From Kouleothrix aurantiaca (GTDB taxonomy: Bacteria; Chloroflexota; Chloroflexia; Chloroflexales; Roseiflexaceae): 16,866 nucleotides of DNA. A program made the translations under genes and the position numbers. Within the stretch, counting starts at the first letter, position 1, and every line of letters begins with the position of its first letter. Below, in pieces: positions 7,451-13,812 of this stretch. The stretch spans positions 1 through 16,866 of the forward strand of contig LJCR01000017.1 in NCBI GenBank assembly GCA_001399705.1, read 5' to 3'. The notes beneath the pieces were generated by a model. That model saw nothing but the letters and a program-made list of their open reading frames with translations, made no database searches and was not told the origin of the DNA.

Positions 7451-8056
7451 TTATGCTTCCGAGAAGCCAGGGGTCGCGAGGTAGATCGCCGCCTGTGCCG
7501 GATCAACCTGCACGTCGCGCACCACATACTGCACGTTCTGCTCGGCAAACAGATCGTTGTTTGGCTCCAACATGCGCCGCGCGGTCAATTCCAGGAGGCT
7601 CAGTTCCTGCACCGTGCCGTTGACGGTGATGCGCGCACGCTGCTCCTGAAGCGTATAGGCGTCACCCTGCTTCATTGGGTACTGGCGCGCGATTTCCGCA
7701 AGCAGTGCCCCCCACGCGCTCGTCACCAGTTCCATCGCGGCATAGGCGGTGGCTTGCGCGGCTTGCTCGCTGGGGTCAATCACGCCGTCATTTTCCAGGG
7801 TGGTGAGAAAGCCCTCAATCGCCTGTTGCGCACCGGCAAAGAGGGCACGAAAGTCGCTGGCCACGGTTTTGAGGTCAATATTCTCGCGGCGAAAACCGTG
7901 ACTGCGGATGAGCAACTCCGCCGTCTCGGGTGGCACGCTCATGGCGGTGCCATCGCTGGCGAAAATCGTCACAAGACTCACGGGCGTGTTGATTGCGGCG
8001 TCCAAGGTGGTGTCCTGCGCTGCCTCGGTGCCGGTGGCGCGGTTTTTCTCTGGCAT
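7451..8056 (-). CDS. Hypothetical tail-region protein, 201 aa
   Basis: The start ATG at 8056 follows AGGAG at a normal distance. I do not recognise the family. The N-terminus (about 1-20) is polar and probably disordered. Then comes a short sheet-like part (SLVTIFASDGTAMSVPPETAELLIRS gives the SLVTIF strand and an AELL helix). Residues about 65-125 are helical and alanine-rich (ALFAGAQQAIEGFLTTLEN, AAQATAYAAMELVTSAW, LLAEIARQ). Residues about 130-201 are beta and helix again (ARITVNGTVQELSLLELTARRML, VQYVVRDVQVDPAQAAIYLA). No membrane segment or signal peptide is seen. Its place within a block of small genes between the fibre and the structural protein suggests a virion-assembly or structural role, without stronger support. 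Confidence 0.7.
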   Translation of the reverse strand: MPEKNRATGTEAAQDTTLDAAINTPVSLVTIFASDGTAMSVPPETAELLIRSHGFRRENIDLKTVASDFRALFAGAQQAIEGFLTTLENDGVIDPSEQAAQATAYAAMELVTSAWGALLAEIARQYPMKQGDAYTLQEQRARITVNGTVQELSLLELTARRMLEPNNDLFAEQNVQYVVRDVQVDPAQAAIYLATPGFSEA

Positions 8057-8065
8057 GGTTCACTC

Positions 8066-8410
8066 CTAGCGTTGTTGTTTCCGATTCCGATTCCGGGCTG
8101 GTTGGTTCGGCGCGTCGAGATCAATGCTGCCCAACTCGGGCAACGGTGGCGCAATCAACGCCTTCAGCTCATTGATTGCGACAAGATAGCACTGCTCACG
8201 TGCCGCTACGTGGCTCCGCAGAATGGGGAGTTGGCGCAGGCGTTCTGCGTAGGGAGCAAGTATGGCTTCTTCCTGTGACAAGGCATCGTGCTGCTCCAGC
8301 ACAAACTTCTGGCGCTCCGCCTCGAGCTTCGCAATGCGCTGCTCAATCGCGGCGTGCAGATTGTCAGGATCGGGCGCGCCCGGTTTATCCGGGGTGGATG
8401 AAGTCGTCAT
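8066..8410 (-). CDS. Coiled-coil hypothetical protein, 114 aa
   Basis: The start ATG at 8410 is supported by GAGGAGA 3 nt upstream and overlaps the upstream gene by 26 nt. Residues 1-17 are polar and Pro-rich. Residues about 18-90 are charged and helical (AAIEQRIAKLEAERQKFVLEQ, LAPYAERLRQL, AINELKALIA) with a heptad-like pattern, so a dimeric or trimeric coiled coil is likely. The C-terminus (NQPARNRNRKQQR) is basic and unstructured, which would suit binding to an acidic partner or nucleic acid. I do not recognise the family. The strong overlap with its neighbour argues that the two are made in a fixed ratio. Confidence 0.7.
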   Translation of the reverse strand: MTTSSTPDKPGAPDPDNLHAAIEQRIAKLEAERQKFVLEQHDALSQEEAILAPYAERLRQLPILRSHVAAREQCYLVAINELKALIAPPLPELGSIDLDAPNQPARNRNRKQQR

Positions 8411-8681
8411 AGGTCTCCTCTAATGCTGTTTGTAGGGCCAGCAACGTCGGCAGCAGCGCTCCGATGCGCGGGAGATCCGCCGCTGGCAGCACGCCATTCA
8501 CCAGCATCACAAACCGTGTCTCCCGCTCATTTGCCGTTCCAAGCTGCACCGCCTGCGCGCCTGCCTGATAGCGCAGGATTTTCTCGGTCATCGCCTGAAG
8601 CTGCTGATACAGCGCGCGAATGTCATCCGGGAAGGCGATCACTTGATACGCATCCCCCACCAGCTCTTGGTTAATTGGCAT
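8385..8681 (-). CDS. Small helical hypothetical protein, 98 aa
   Basis: The start ATG at 8681 has AAGGAGG 5 nt upstream, one of the strongest ribosome-binding sites in the window, and lies 12 bases after the fibre gene. The protein reads as mostly helical: DDIRALYQQLQAMTEKILRYQAG in the first half and LPRIGALLPTLLALQTALEETYDDF in the second. A middle segment (ETRFVMLVNGVLP) may form a short strand. No catalytic motif is visible. A strong site right behind a tail-fibre gene is the position often taken by fibre assembly chaperones or adaptors, but nothing in the sequence proves that here. I do not recognise the family. Confidence 0.7.
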   Translation of the reverse strand: MPINQELVGDAYQVIAFPDDIRALYQQLQAMTEKILRYQAGAQAVQLGTANERETRFVMLVNGVLPAADLPRIGALLPTLLALQTALEETYDDFIHPG

Positions 8682-8693
8682 CGTGCCTCCTTC

Positions 8694-9770
8694 CTACCCG
8701 ACCAATAAGCGGCGGTTGGTGCCGCCCACGGTCACGTTCATATAGCCTACGGCCGAAAGCACGCCGGCCGTATAGCTGCCAAAGACCCAGGTCGCGATCC
8801 CGTTGCTAAAGCCTGTCGACGATTGAATGATGCCAGTCACGAAAAGCTGATTCGTGCTCTGGTTATAGGTCATTCCGGCATCCCCGAAAATGCCGGTGGT
8901 ACTGCCCCAGATTGCGACTTGTGCCGCCGCGCCGCCGCCCGCATTCACATAGTTGTGCGTATGGCTTGCAGCCGCCGCTCCAAGTGCGGTGAGCGCCGCG
9001 CTCTGGGTTGTCGCGCCCGTGCCGCCGTTCGCAATCGGCAGGGTGCCGGTCACCTCGGCGCTGAGCGAAACCAAACTCCAGGTGCTGTCCCCATGCAGCG
9101 TATACGCGGCGCTTGGGCTGGCCCCGAGCCGCGCCGCTGCGAGCGTGCCCGTCGTGATCTTGCTCGCATCCAGCGCGGGAATGTCTGCCGCTGCCAGCGT
9201 GTTCCAGGTTCCATCGCCAAACAGGAGCGTGCTTGCGTTGGCGGTGCCACTTCCCATGCGCGCCGGGGCGAGCGTGCCCGTCGTGATATTGGCGGCGTCG
9301 TTCGTCCCCAGGGCCGTGCGCGCCGCACTCGCGGTCGTCGCGCCGGTGCCGCCTTGGGCAATCGGGATGGGCAGGCTGAGCGTGCCCCCGTTCAAATCCA
9401 GCGTTCCACTGCTGGCCACCGTCAGGGTATAGGCGCTCGCCGCACTCAGCGTCAGGACGCCACCCCCCGCTTTTGCAAGCGTGCTCTCATCGAGCGTATC
9501 GGCTGCGGTGTACTGCGCGAGCCGGCCGGTGACGCCAGGGTTAAACGTCAAATCGCTCGCTAAGCTGAGCGTATGGTTGTTGAGATCCAAGGTGCCGTCG
9601 TCGATGGTCACATTGCCCAGCGACACGTTGTTGGTGATGGCGAGCGTGTAGCCGCTGAGATCGAGCTTGCCCCAGTAGGTATCTTGCCGGCCGAGTTCAT
9701 CGACCCGTTCCGCAAGGGCCTGATAGGCTTTGCTGATATCTTCCATGACGCGGCCAAAAGCGGTCTGCAT
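8694..9770 (-). CDS. Tail fibre protein with GGTGATT repeats, 358 aa
   Basis: The start ATG at 9770 shares a base with the previous stop (TAATG), which implies re-initiation. Residues about 5-29 form a short coiled coil suited to trimerisation. Residues about 35-135 carry beta-helix-like repeats (GTLDLNNHTLSL at 59-70, GTLDLNGGTLSL at 122-133). The typical fibre-shaft motif IA(Q/N)GGTGATT followed by a helix ending TALG occurs at 137-155 and 246-264. Between the two is an internal duplication (ITTGTLAPARMG / ITTGTLAAARLG with a GDGTW or GDSTW partner). ASHTHNY (269-274) is an H-x-H element seen in fibre tips. The C-terminus (about 320-358) is a Gly/Val-rich beta segment. This is a secondary adhesion fibre on the tail, distinct from the two receptor-binding proteins upstream. 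Confidence 0.85.
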   Translation of the reverse strand: MQTAFGRVMEDISKAYQALAERVDELGRQDTYWGKLDLSGYTLAITNNVSLGNVTIDDGTLDLNNHTLSLASDLTFNPGVTGRLAQYTAADTLDESTLAKAGGGVLTLSAASAYTLTVASSGTLDLNGGTLSLPIPIAQGGTGATTASAARTALGTNDAANITTGTLAPARMGSGTANASTLLFGDGTWNTLAAADIPALDASKITTGTLAAARLGASPSAAYTLHGDSTWSLVSLSAEVTGTLPIANGGTGATTQSAALTALGAAAASHTHNYVNAGGGAAAQVAIWGSTTGIFGDAGMTYNQSTNQLFVTGIIQSSTGFSNGIATWVFGSYTAGVLSAVGYMNVTVGGTNRRLLVG

Positions 9771-10879
9771 TACGGGTCTCCTAACTCGGGTTCAATCTCC
9801 TCCTTACCCGTTTTCGCGTCATAGGTGGTGGTAATGGCCCACACCTTTTGGGTGACGGTCACCAGGTTGCGATAGCGGGCTGTGACCAAATACCCAAGGT
9901 CGAAATCACGGTGCAGCACGGTGGCCGGGCTGGTTTTGGCCGTAAACCCGAACTCCTGCTTCAGCCGGTTCTCACGCAAGGCTTTGTCCCCAGCGGTGTC
10001 CAGGGCGGCGTTTCCCCCTTGCTGCTCATTGCGGGCATCGACCCACACCTCAATATCGTTGCTGGCGCTCCACACCGGCGAGGTGCGGACGCGCATTTGC
10101 CGCTTCTGCGCCTGATCGGGGCCGGCCACAATCGCAATGGTTTTCTCCTCGGTGGTATCTTCCTCGTAGTGCGGCTCGCCCATATTGTCGTTTTCAAGGC
10201 TGAACTCCACCGTGGCACTGACATCCTGTCCAAGCTGCCCTGGGTAGTACTCAATCGTCCACTGGGCTGGCCCAGTGCGCGTAATCCCCCAGTCGCCACC
10301 ATAGGCTTGCGCCAGCTCGCTCAACTCCTTCAGCAGCCGCACGCCGCTGTTATCGCGGCTGACCACCGGCCCGCGATTTTGGTCCGTGGCCACCACCAGC
10401 GTAAACACGCCCGTAAAGTTCCCATTCCGCAACCGGCCATTGCCGGTCGTGGCGAGGCTCGTGCAGTTGTATTGCAACAGCGTCTTGCCAAGCCGCTCGA
10501 CACTTACATTGCTAAAGCGGCTGCGATTACTGGTTTCCGCTTTGTAGCTATTGACCCGCCAATTGATGAGCCACATGGCGCCGGGGCAATCGGCGGAAAA
10601 CCGGTCATAATCGGGGGTCTCAAAGCGCCGCTTCCGGTAAATACCGACGAAATCTTCATACCAGGGCACGTTATTCACCGGATCTCTCCGGTACACACGC
10701 AACTGGCTGTTCTTTTGCAGGAGCGCAAGCTTACTGTGCTGCCCATCACACGAAAACCGCAGCCAGCCCGAGTTGTTGACCTCGCGGCGGTAGCTCAGAT
10801 CCCAAAAGTCATCCAGCATCGCGCGACGCGTGCCGTCTGGGTCGCAGATCTCGAGGTAATAGGTGCCTTGCCCATCCAC
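9770..10879 (-). CDS. Tail protein of the Gp37/Tal-like type, 369 aa
   Basis: The start is GTG at 10879, with GGAG 8 nt upstream in the end of the previous gene. The sequence fits siphovirus tail-tip proteins related to ReqiPepy6 Gp37 and to the N-terminal hub of tail-associated (Tal) proteins. It has an opening strand pattern with a WDLSYRREVNNSG element (26-38), then LRVYRRD (60-66), the FVGIYRKRRF strand (77-86) and an FSADCPG turn. The middle is variable and helical, with LLKELSELAQAYGGDW, and near the C-terminus the family-like DFDLGYLVTARY (about 325-336) leads into a terminal strand and LG. Such proteins form the trimeric hub below Dit that closes the tail. Usually this gene follows Dit directly; here two receptor-binding genes and a nucleotidyltransferase-like gene lie between them. 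Confidence 0.75.
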   Translation of the reverse strand: MDGQGTYYLEICDPDGTRRAMLDDFWDLSYRREVNNSGWLRFSCDGQHSKLALLQKNSQLRVYRRDPVNNVPWYEDFVGIYRKRRFETPDYDRFSADCPGAMWLINWRVNSYKAETSNRSRFSNVSVERLGKTLLQYNCTSLATTGNGRLRNGNFTGVFTLVVATDQNRGPVVSRDNSGVRLLKELSELAQAYGGDWGITRTGPAQWTIEYYPGQLGQDVSATVEFSLENDNMGEPHYEEDTTEEKTIAIVAGPDQAQKRQMRVRTSPVWSASNDIEVWVDARNEQQGGNAALDTAGDKALRENRLKQEFGFTAKTSPATVLHRDFDLGYLVTARYRNLVTVTQKVWAITTTYDAKTGKEEIEPELGDP

Positions 10880-10884
10880 CGCGC

Positions 10885-11187
10885 TTACTCCGCCACTGGC
10901 TGCCGCGGCAGCACGCTGAGATCGAGATAGAGGCCGCCCCCAAGCTGAATAACCCAGGTGCGCCGCCCATGCGGCTTCTCAGTCGGCGGCTGCTCTGCCT
11001 GGGCGTGAATACAAAACGCCAGGGCCTCCACCAGCGCTTCTGCGCTTTTCGCCTCCTCCGTCCACGGCACCGCAACCAGGTCCAGATCCCGCTGCCCGCT
11101 GCCGTGGAGCGCCAGCGCATAGCCATGCGAGCGCGCCATCAGTCGGAGGATTGGCAAAATATCCTGATAGTGCTGTTTGAGCTGCAT
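10885..11187 (-). CDS. Nucleotidyltransferase-like conserved phage protein, 100 aa
   Basis: The start ATG at 11187 overlaps the stop of the upstream gene by one base (TAATG); a longer in-frame GTG/ATG form would extend into that gene. Residues 28-40 (HGSGQRDLDLVAV) carry the G-S...D-x-D signature of the nucleotidyltransferase beta fold, with Gly29, Ser30, Asp34 and Asp36. A third acidic residue, Asp89 in GLYLDLS (85-91), is in the right place for the catalytic triad. KPHGRR (71-76) is a second conserved-looking element. The domain is minimal (100 residues). From memory, similar small proteins with HGS..RDLDLVAVPW and KPHGR are widespread in tailed phages and annotated as hypothetical. A transferred nucleotide and substrate are unknown, and its place between tail-tip genes is unusual. 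Confidence 0.75.
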   Translation of the reverse strand: MQLKQHYQDILPILRLMARSHGYALALHGSGQRDLDLVAVPWTEEAKSAEALVEALAFCIHAQAEQPPTEKPHGRRTWVIQLGGGLYLDLSVLPRQPVAE

Positions 11188-12023
11188 TACGCCTCCGGTC
11201 CCATCGCCAGCCACCAGCAATCGATCGTATTGCTGTGGCTACTATTGTTCGTATCCCGCCCGCGAATTTGACATTGGGTCGGACTGACCGATTCAATCGT
11301 GAACAGGCAGCGCCGGTTGGTGCTGCTACCGCCGTTATAGGTCGCAGGGAGCACCAGCGGATTCCCCCCAAAGGTCACCCCAAACGAGGCGGGGGTGAGC
11401 GCGCTATCGGCGCTCGAGCTGAACGGCACGGGGGTTGAGCCACACACAAACATCATGCCGCCTGGTCGGTAGACGGTTGTGCCAGACACATTCCAGTTGA
11501 TGGCATCGCCCCCAAGGCGGCGGAACATCAGCGCGGTCGGATGGCAGTAATCCCGCACGTCGGTGATGGTGATGGTGCCGCCGGTGGTGATGGTGTAGGT
11601 ACAGAGTGGGATCTCGTATTGGCTGCCCGCCGTCTGGTTGAGCGATGGCGGCGTGCTGGTCCCATCCGCACTCTGCCGGGCAATGGCCCGCACGGTCTGC
11701 AAGGTCCAATCGGCGCGCAGCACAATCCGCCCGCCCGTGGTGCCGACGCGCGGCTTGGTGAGCGCCAGGGACAGGTTGCTGGTGTTCTGGTAGTAGTAGC
11801 CGTAGACGAAGGCACCACCTGCGGCGACGGTGATGCTGGGGCTGGCCCCTGAGACGCCCGAGCACGCAAGCTGGCTGCTCATGCCGCCGATCACGCCTTC
11901 CGAGGCGAAGCGATCGCTCGTGAAGATGTCGCGGAACATCTCCAGCCAGTGCTGCTGGGGATGCCCCCCGCTTGGCCCATCGCCGACGCCGTTTGTACTC
12001 CAGAATTGCGACCGCTCGGCCAT
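11187..12023 (-). CDS. Receptor-binding-type tail protein, 278 aa, second of two paralogues
   Basis: The start ATG at 12023 (MAERSQFWS) follows GGGAG with a 9-nt spacer; an earlier in-frame codon at 12050 lacks support and lies in the hairpin. The protein has three parts. The first, about 1-60, contains a helix (LEMFRDIFTSDRF) and a GVIGG turn. The second, about 61-165, is a beta domain of the kind found in many siphophage receptor-binding proteins (SITVAAGGAFVYGYYYQN, GGRIVLRADWTLQTVRA, GTITITDVRDYC). The third, about 180-278, is a tip with PGGMMFVCG and a final CWWLAMGPEA strand resembling H-type lectin domains, which bind sugars. It is paralogous to the upstream gene, with closely matching linkers and a diverged tip. 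It probably contacts the host surface. Confidence 0.8.
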   Translation of the reverse strand: MAERSQFWSTNGVGDGPSGGHPQQHWLEMFRDIFTSDRFASEGVIGGMSSQLACSGVSGASPSITVAAGGAFVYGYYYQNTSNLSLALTKPRVGTTGGRIVLRADWTLQTVRAIARQSADGTSTPPSLNQTAGSQYEIPLCTYTITTGGTITITDVRDYCHPTALMFRRLGGDAINWNVSGTTVYRPGGMMFVCGSTPVPFSSSADSALTPASFGVTFGGNPLVLPATYNGGSSTNRRCLFTIESVSPTQCQIRGRDTNNSSHSNTIDCWWLAMGPEA

Positions 12024-12039
12024 GTCTTCTATCTCCCAT

Positions 12040-12064
12040 CGCCATTGCAACAGTTACAATGGCG
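12040..12064 (-). promoter_or_regulatory. Intergenic hairpin/dyad, copy 2 of a repeated element
   Basis: The arms CGCCATTG (12040-12047) and CAATGGCG (12057-12064) pair over 8 bp around a 9-base centre; a T-G pair can reduce the loop to 7. The core is a variant of the ATTGTnACnGTnACAAT element found at two other junctions, and its outer pairs differ from copy 1 in a way that keeps pairing. On the transcribed strand it starts 6 bases after the stop at 12071, and the GGGAG Shine-Dalgarno of the next gene begins 2 bases after it. Confidence 0.6.
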
Positions 12065-12070
12065 CTTTTC

Positions 12071-12808
12071 CTACATCGGCCCGAAGGCCAGCCACTGGAT
12101 CGCCGGCGTCCCGGTGTAATGATCGTCGTCGTCGGTGTGATAGCCATCGAGCGTCACACTGCTCTTGCTCTTGCTGTAGATGCTGGGGGCAATGCGTGCC
12201 CCTTGCACCGCGCCGTTCTGCAGAATACCGACGAGCACCAGCGGCACATCGCTAAATGCCTGCGGAAACGTAATCGTGGGCCGATCCGCGCGCTCGTCAT
12301 CCGTGAACGGCAGGTTCTGCACACCGCACTGGAAAAACATCCCGCCTGGGTTATAGGTCGTCGTCCCCGCCTTGCTCCAGTCGCTGGCACTCCCCCCACG
12401 GCGTCGATAAATGAAGGCCGGCGTTGGGCGGCAGTAATCCCGCATGTCGGTGACGGTGATTGTTCCATCCGTCGCAACCTGAACCGTGGCGAGGGTGATT
12501 TCCCAGATATCGGTACTCTGCGTGACGGCCGGCGCGCTGCTCACGCCATCCGCGCTCGATTTCAGGGCCGCACGCACGGTTTGGGTGCTTTGATCACGCC
12601 GGAGCACAATGCGGTGCCCGGTCACGCCGGCACCAGGCGTTGGAATGCTCAGGTTCACGCTGGCGCTGTTTTGGTAGTACCAGCCATTCACGAACCCGAT
12701 CCCATCCGCCACACTGACCTGGCCTGATCCTGCCGTGACCTTGCACTGGCCGCCAACGCCGCCGTACACGCCGTCCGTGCCCCGGCTGCTGCTGACCATG
12801 CCGGCCAC
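12071..12808 (-). CDS. Receptor-binding-type tail protein, first of two paralogues (start uncertain), 245 aa from GTG
   Basis: GTG at 12808 is the first canonical start in this frame, but homology to the next gene extends 27 codons further upstream, so the true protein is probably about 272 residues. Counted from the GTG: a beta domain (about 22-125) with VTAGSGQVSVADGIGFVNGW, HRIVLRRDQSTQTVRA and ITVTDMRDYC. It is followed by PGGMFFQCG (154-162) and a C-terminal tip (about 175-245). The tip runs PTITFPQAFSDVPLVLVGIL through a polar centre to AIQWLAFGPM. This F-x-x-AF-x-x-P-V...W-x-AxG plan matches H-type lectin domains, so a sugar-binding tail tip is likely. It lies between Dit and its paralogue, where receptor-binding proteins of siphophages are often encoded. 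Confidence 0.75.
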   Translation of the reverse strand: MAGMVSSSRGTDGVYGGVGGQCKVTAGSGQVSVADGIGFVNGWYYQNSASVNLSIPTPGAGVTGHRIVLRRDQSTQTVRAALKSSADGVSSAPAVTQSTDIWEITLATVQVATDGTITVTDMRDYCRPTPAFIYRRRGGSASDWSKAGTTTYNPGGMFFQCGVQNLPFTDDERADRPTITFPQAFSDVPLVLVGILQNGAVQGARIAPSIYSKSKSSVTLDGYHTDDDDHYTGTPAIQWLAFGPM

Positions 12809-12889
12809 CCACTCGGCAAGCTCCTCATCGCCAAGCGAGACACCATCGCCGACGCCGGTGACACTCCAGAATTGGCTTCGTTCGGCTAC
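12809..12889 (-). other. Conserved 27-codon N-terminal extension lacking a canonical start codon
   Basis: In frame with the gene above, this stretch encodes V-A-E-R-S-Q-F-W-S then GVGDG, which matches MAERSQFWS...GVGDG at the start of the paralogue. The codon aligned with the paralogue's ATG is GTA (12887-12889), placed 7 nt after GGAG (12897-12900). No ATG, GTG, TTG or CTG occurs in frame between there and the GTG at 12808. A nearby ATG at 12900-12902 is in another frame and meets a stop after two codons. Either initiation is non-canonical, the start has mutated, or there is a base error. Confidence 0.6.
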
Positions 12890-12903
12890 TGCCCTACTCC
12901 ATA

Positions 12904-12928
12904 CGCGATTGTGACTGTGACAATCGCG
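12904..12928 (-). promoter_or_regulatory. Intergenic hairpin/dyad, copy 1 of a repeated element
   Basis: The arms CGCGATTGT (12904-12912) and ACAATCGCG (12920-12928) form a perfect 9-bp stem around the 7-base loop GACTGTG. The 17-base centre (12908-12924) is identical to that at 926-942. On the transcribed strand it begins 2 bases after the Dit stop at 12931, and the GGAG of the next gene starts 3 bases after it. No T-run follows, so a terminator is unlikely. Confidence 0.65.
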
Positions 12929-12930
12929 CC

Positions 12931-13812
12931 CTAGATGCCCACGTACCGCAGATAGAAGCTCAGATAGATTTCAGTCGCCGCGGTGATGCCACTGCCACTT
13001 ACGCGCAAGTCGTTCAGCCCGCCCAGCGCCTCCGGATGCCCGGCCAAGTGGAACGTGCTCAGATCGCCGGTGACTTTGTCGTAGCGGTTCACGCCCGCCG
13101 CATCCACCACGGTTTTTCGCGCAAAACGCGTGTCAATCTCATAGAAGTCCCCCGCGCTGATCGTGATGCCGGTCAGATCCAGCGTTTCGCCGGTGGTGAT
13201 GTTGATCACCTTGGGATTGGTGATCGGCCCGGTAATCTTGATCACCGGATTGCTGAGAAAACTGCCGGGATACGTGAACGTGCGCACCTGGTCAATGCTG
13301 GTTTTGCCAACCGGCGTGGGCACCGCCATGGGAATGTTCCACGGTGCCGCCGCACCGCCCAAGCCAAACGCGATGGATTGCAGGGTGGGATCGTAGAAGG
13401 TCGGCTCACTCCCCCGTAGCTGCACGCCGACGTTATGCGCAATCCGCCGGCGATTCCCGCTCGGCAGGGCCATATCTTTTTCCACGTGCACATCAATCGC
13501 GCGCACTTTGCCATTGGGCAGCGTGAAGGTCGGCGTGATTGGGAACCGGGTCGGCGTAAAGATGGCGAGCAGCTCCTCGCGTGCGTCCCAATAATCGCTG
13601 TCATCCTCGCCAAACAAACCAATCACCAGATTGATGATGCGCGGATCCAGGCGGAACCCCAGATCGGTTTCTCCATGCTGATTGGGGCCGCGCTCGACGA
13701 TGCGGTGCAGCGGCGCCATACCTAACCCTTCATCCGCAATAAACAAATAGCGGATGTGGTCGCTGATATCGGTGGTGAGCCCACGCACGGTTGCCGTCAG
13801 ACCCGTTCTCAT
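12931..13812 (-). CDS. Distal tail protein (Dit-like), 293 aa
   Basis: The start ATG at 13812 overlaps the tape measure stop (ATGA) with AAGGG upstream. Dit proteins form the hexameric ring that joins the tail tube to the tip. Residues about 1-135 match the N-terminal beta domain, with a conserved-looking FRLDPRIINLVIGLFGE (53-69) followed by a helix (YWDAREELLAIF). Residues 188-209 (PVIKITGPITNPKVINITTG core) are the typical Dit C-terminal strand pair, with ISAGDFYEIDT (218-228) as its partner. The end (251-293: LSTFHL, then LRVSGSGITAATEIYLSFYLRY) is the usual last strand with its aromatic ending. The length fits the family (about 250-300). Its position directly after the tape measure gene is the classic siphovirus order. 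Confidence 0.85.
   Translation of the reverse strand: MRTGLTATVRGLTTDISDHIRYLFIADEGLGMAPLHRIVERGPNQHGETDLGFRLDPRIINLVIGLFGEDDSDYWDAREELLAIFTPTRFPITPTFTLPNGKVRAIDVHVEKDMALPSGNRRRIAHNVGVQLRGSEPTFYDPTLQSIAFGLGGAAAPWNIPMAVPTPVGKTSIDQVRTFTYPGSFLSNPVIKITGPITNPKVINITTGETLDLTGITISAGDFYEIDTRFARKTVVDAAGVNRYDKVTGDLSTFHLAGHPEALGGLNDLRVSGSGITAATEIYLSFYLRYVGI

Noticed and set aside
7412..8278. Plus-strand open frame of 288 codons
   Set aside because: It spans the antisense of two minus-strand genes with good start sites and shows no recognisable domain.
9848..10930. Plus-strand open frame of 360 codons
   Set aside because: It is antisense to the Gp37/Tal-like gene, which has family-like motifs and coupled neighbours.
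11187..12889. Diversity-generating retroelement variable region in the receptor-binding genes
   Set aside because: I found no reverse transcriptase frame, no near-identical template copy, and no adenine-specific variation between the paralogues; they differ as ordinary diverged duplicates.
12904..12928. Intrinsic transcription terminator
   Set aside because: The 9-bp hairpin has no T-run on the transcribed strand, and the operon clearly continues through it; the same is true for the copies at 925-943 and 12040-12064.
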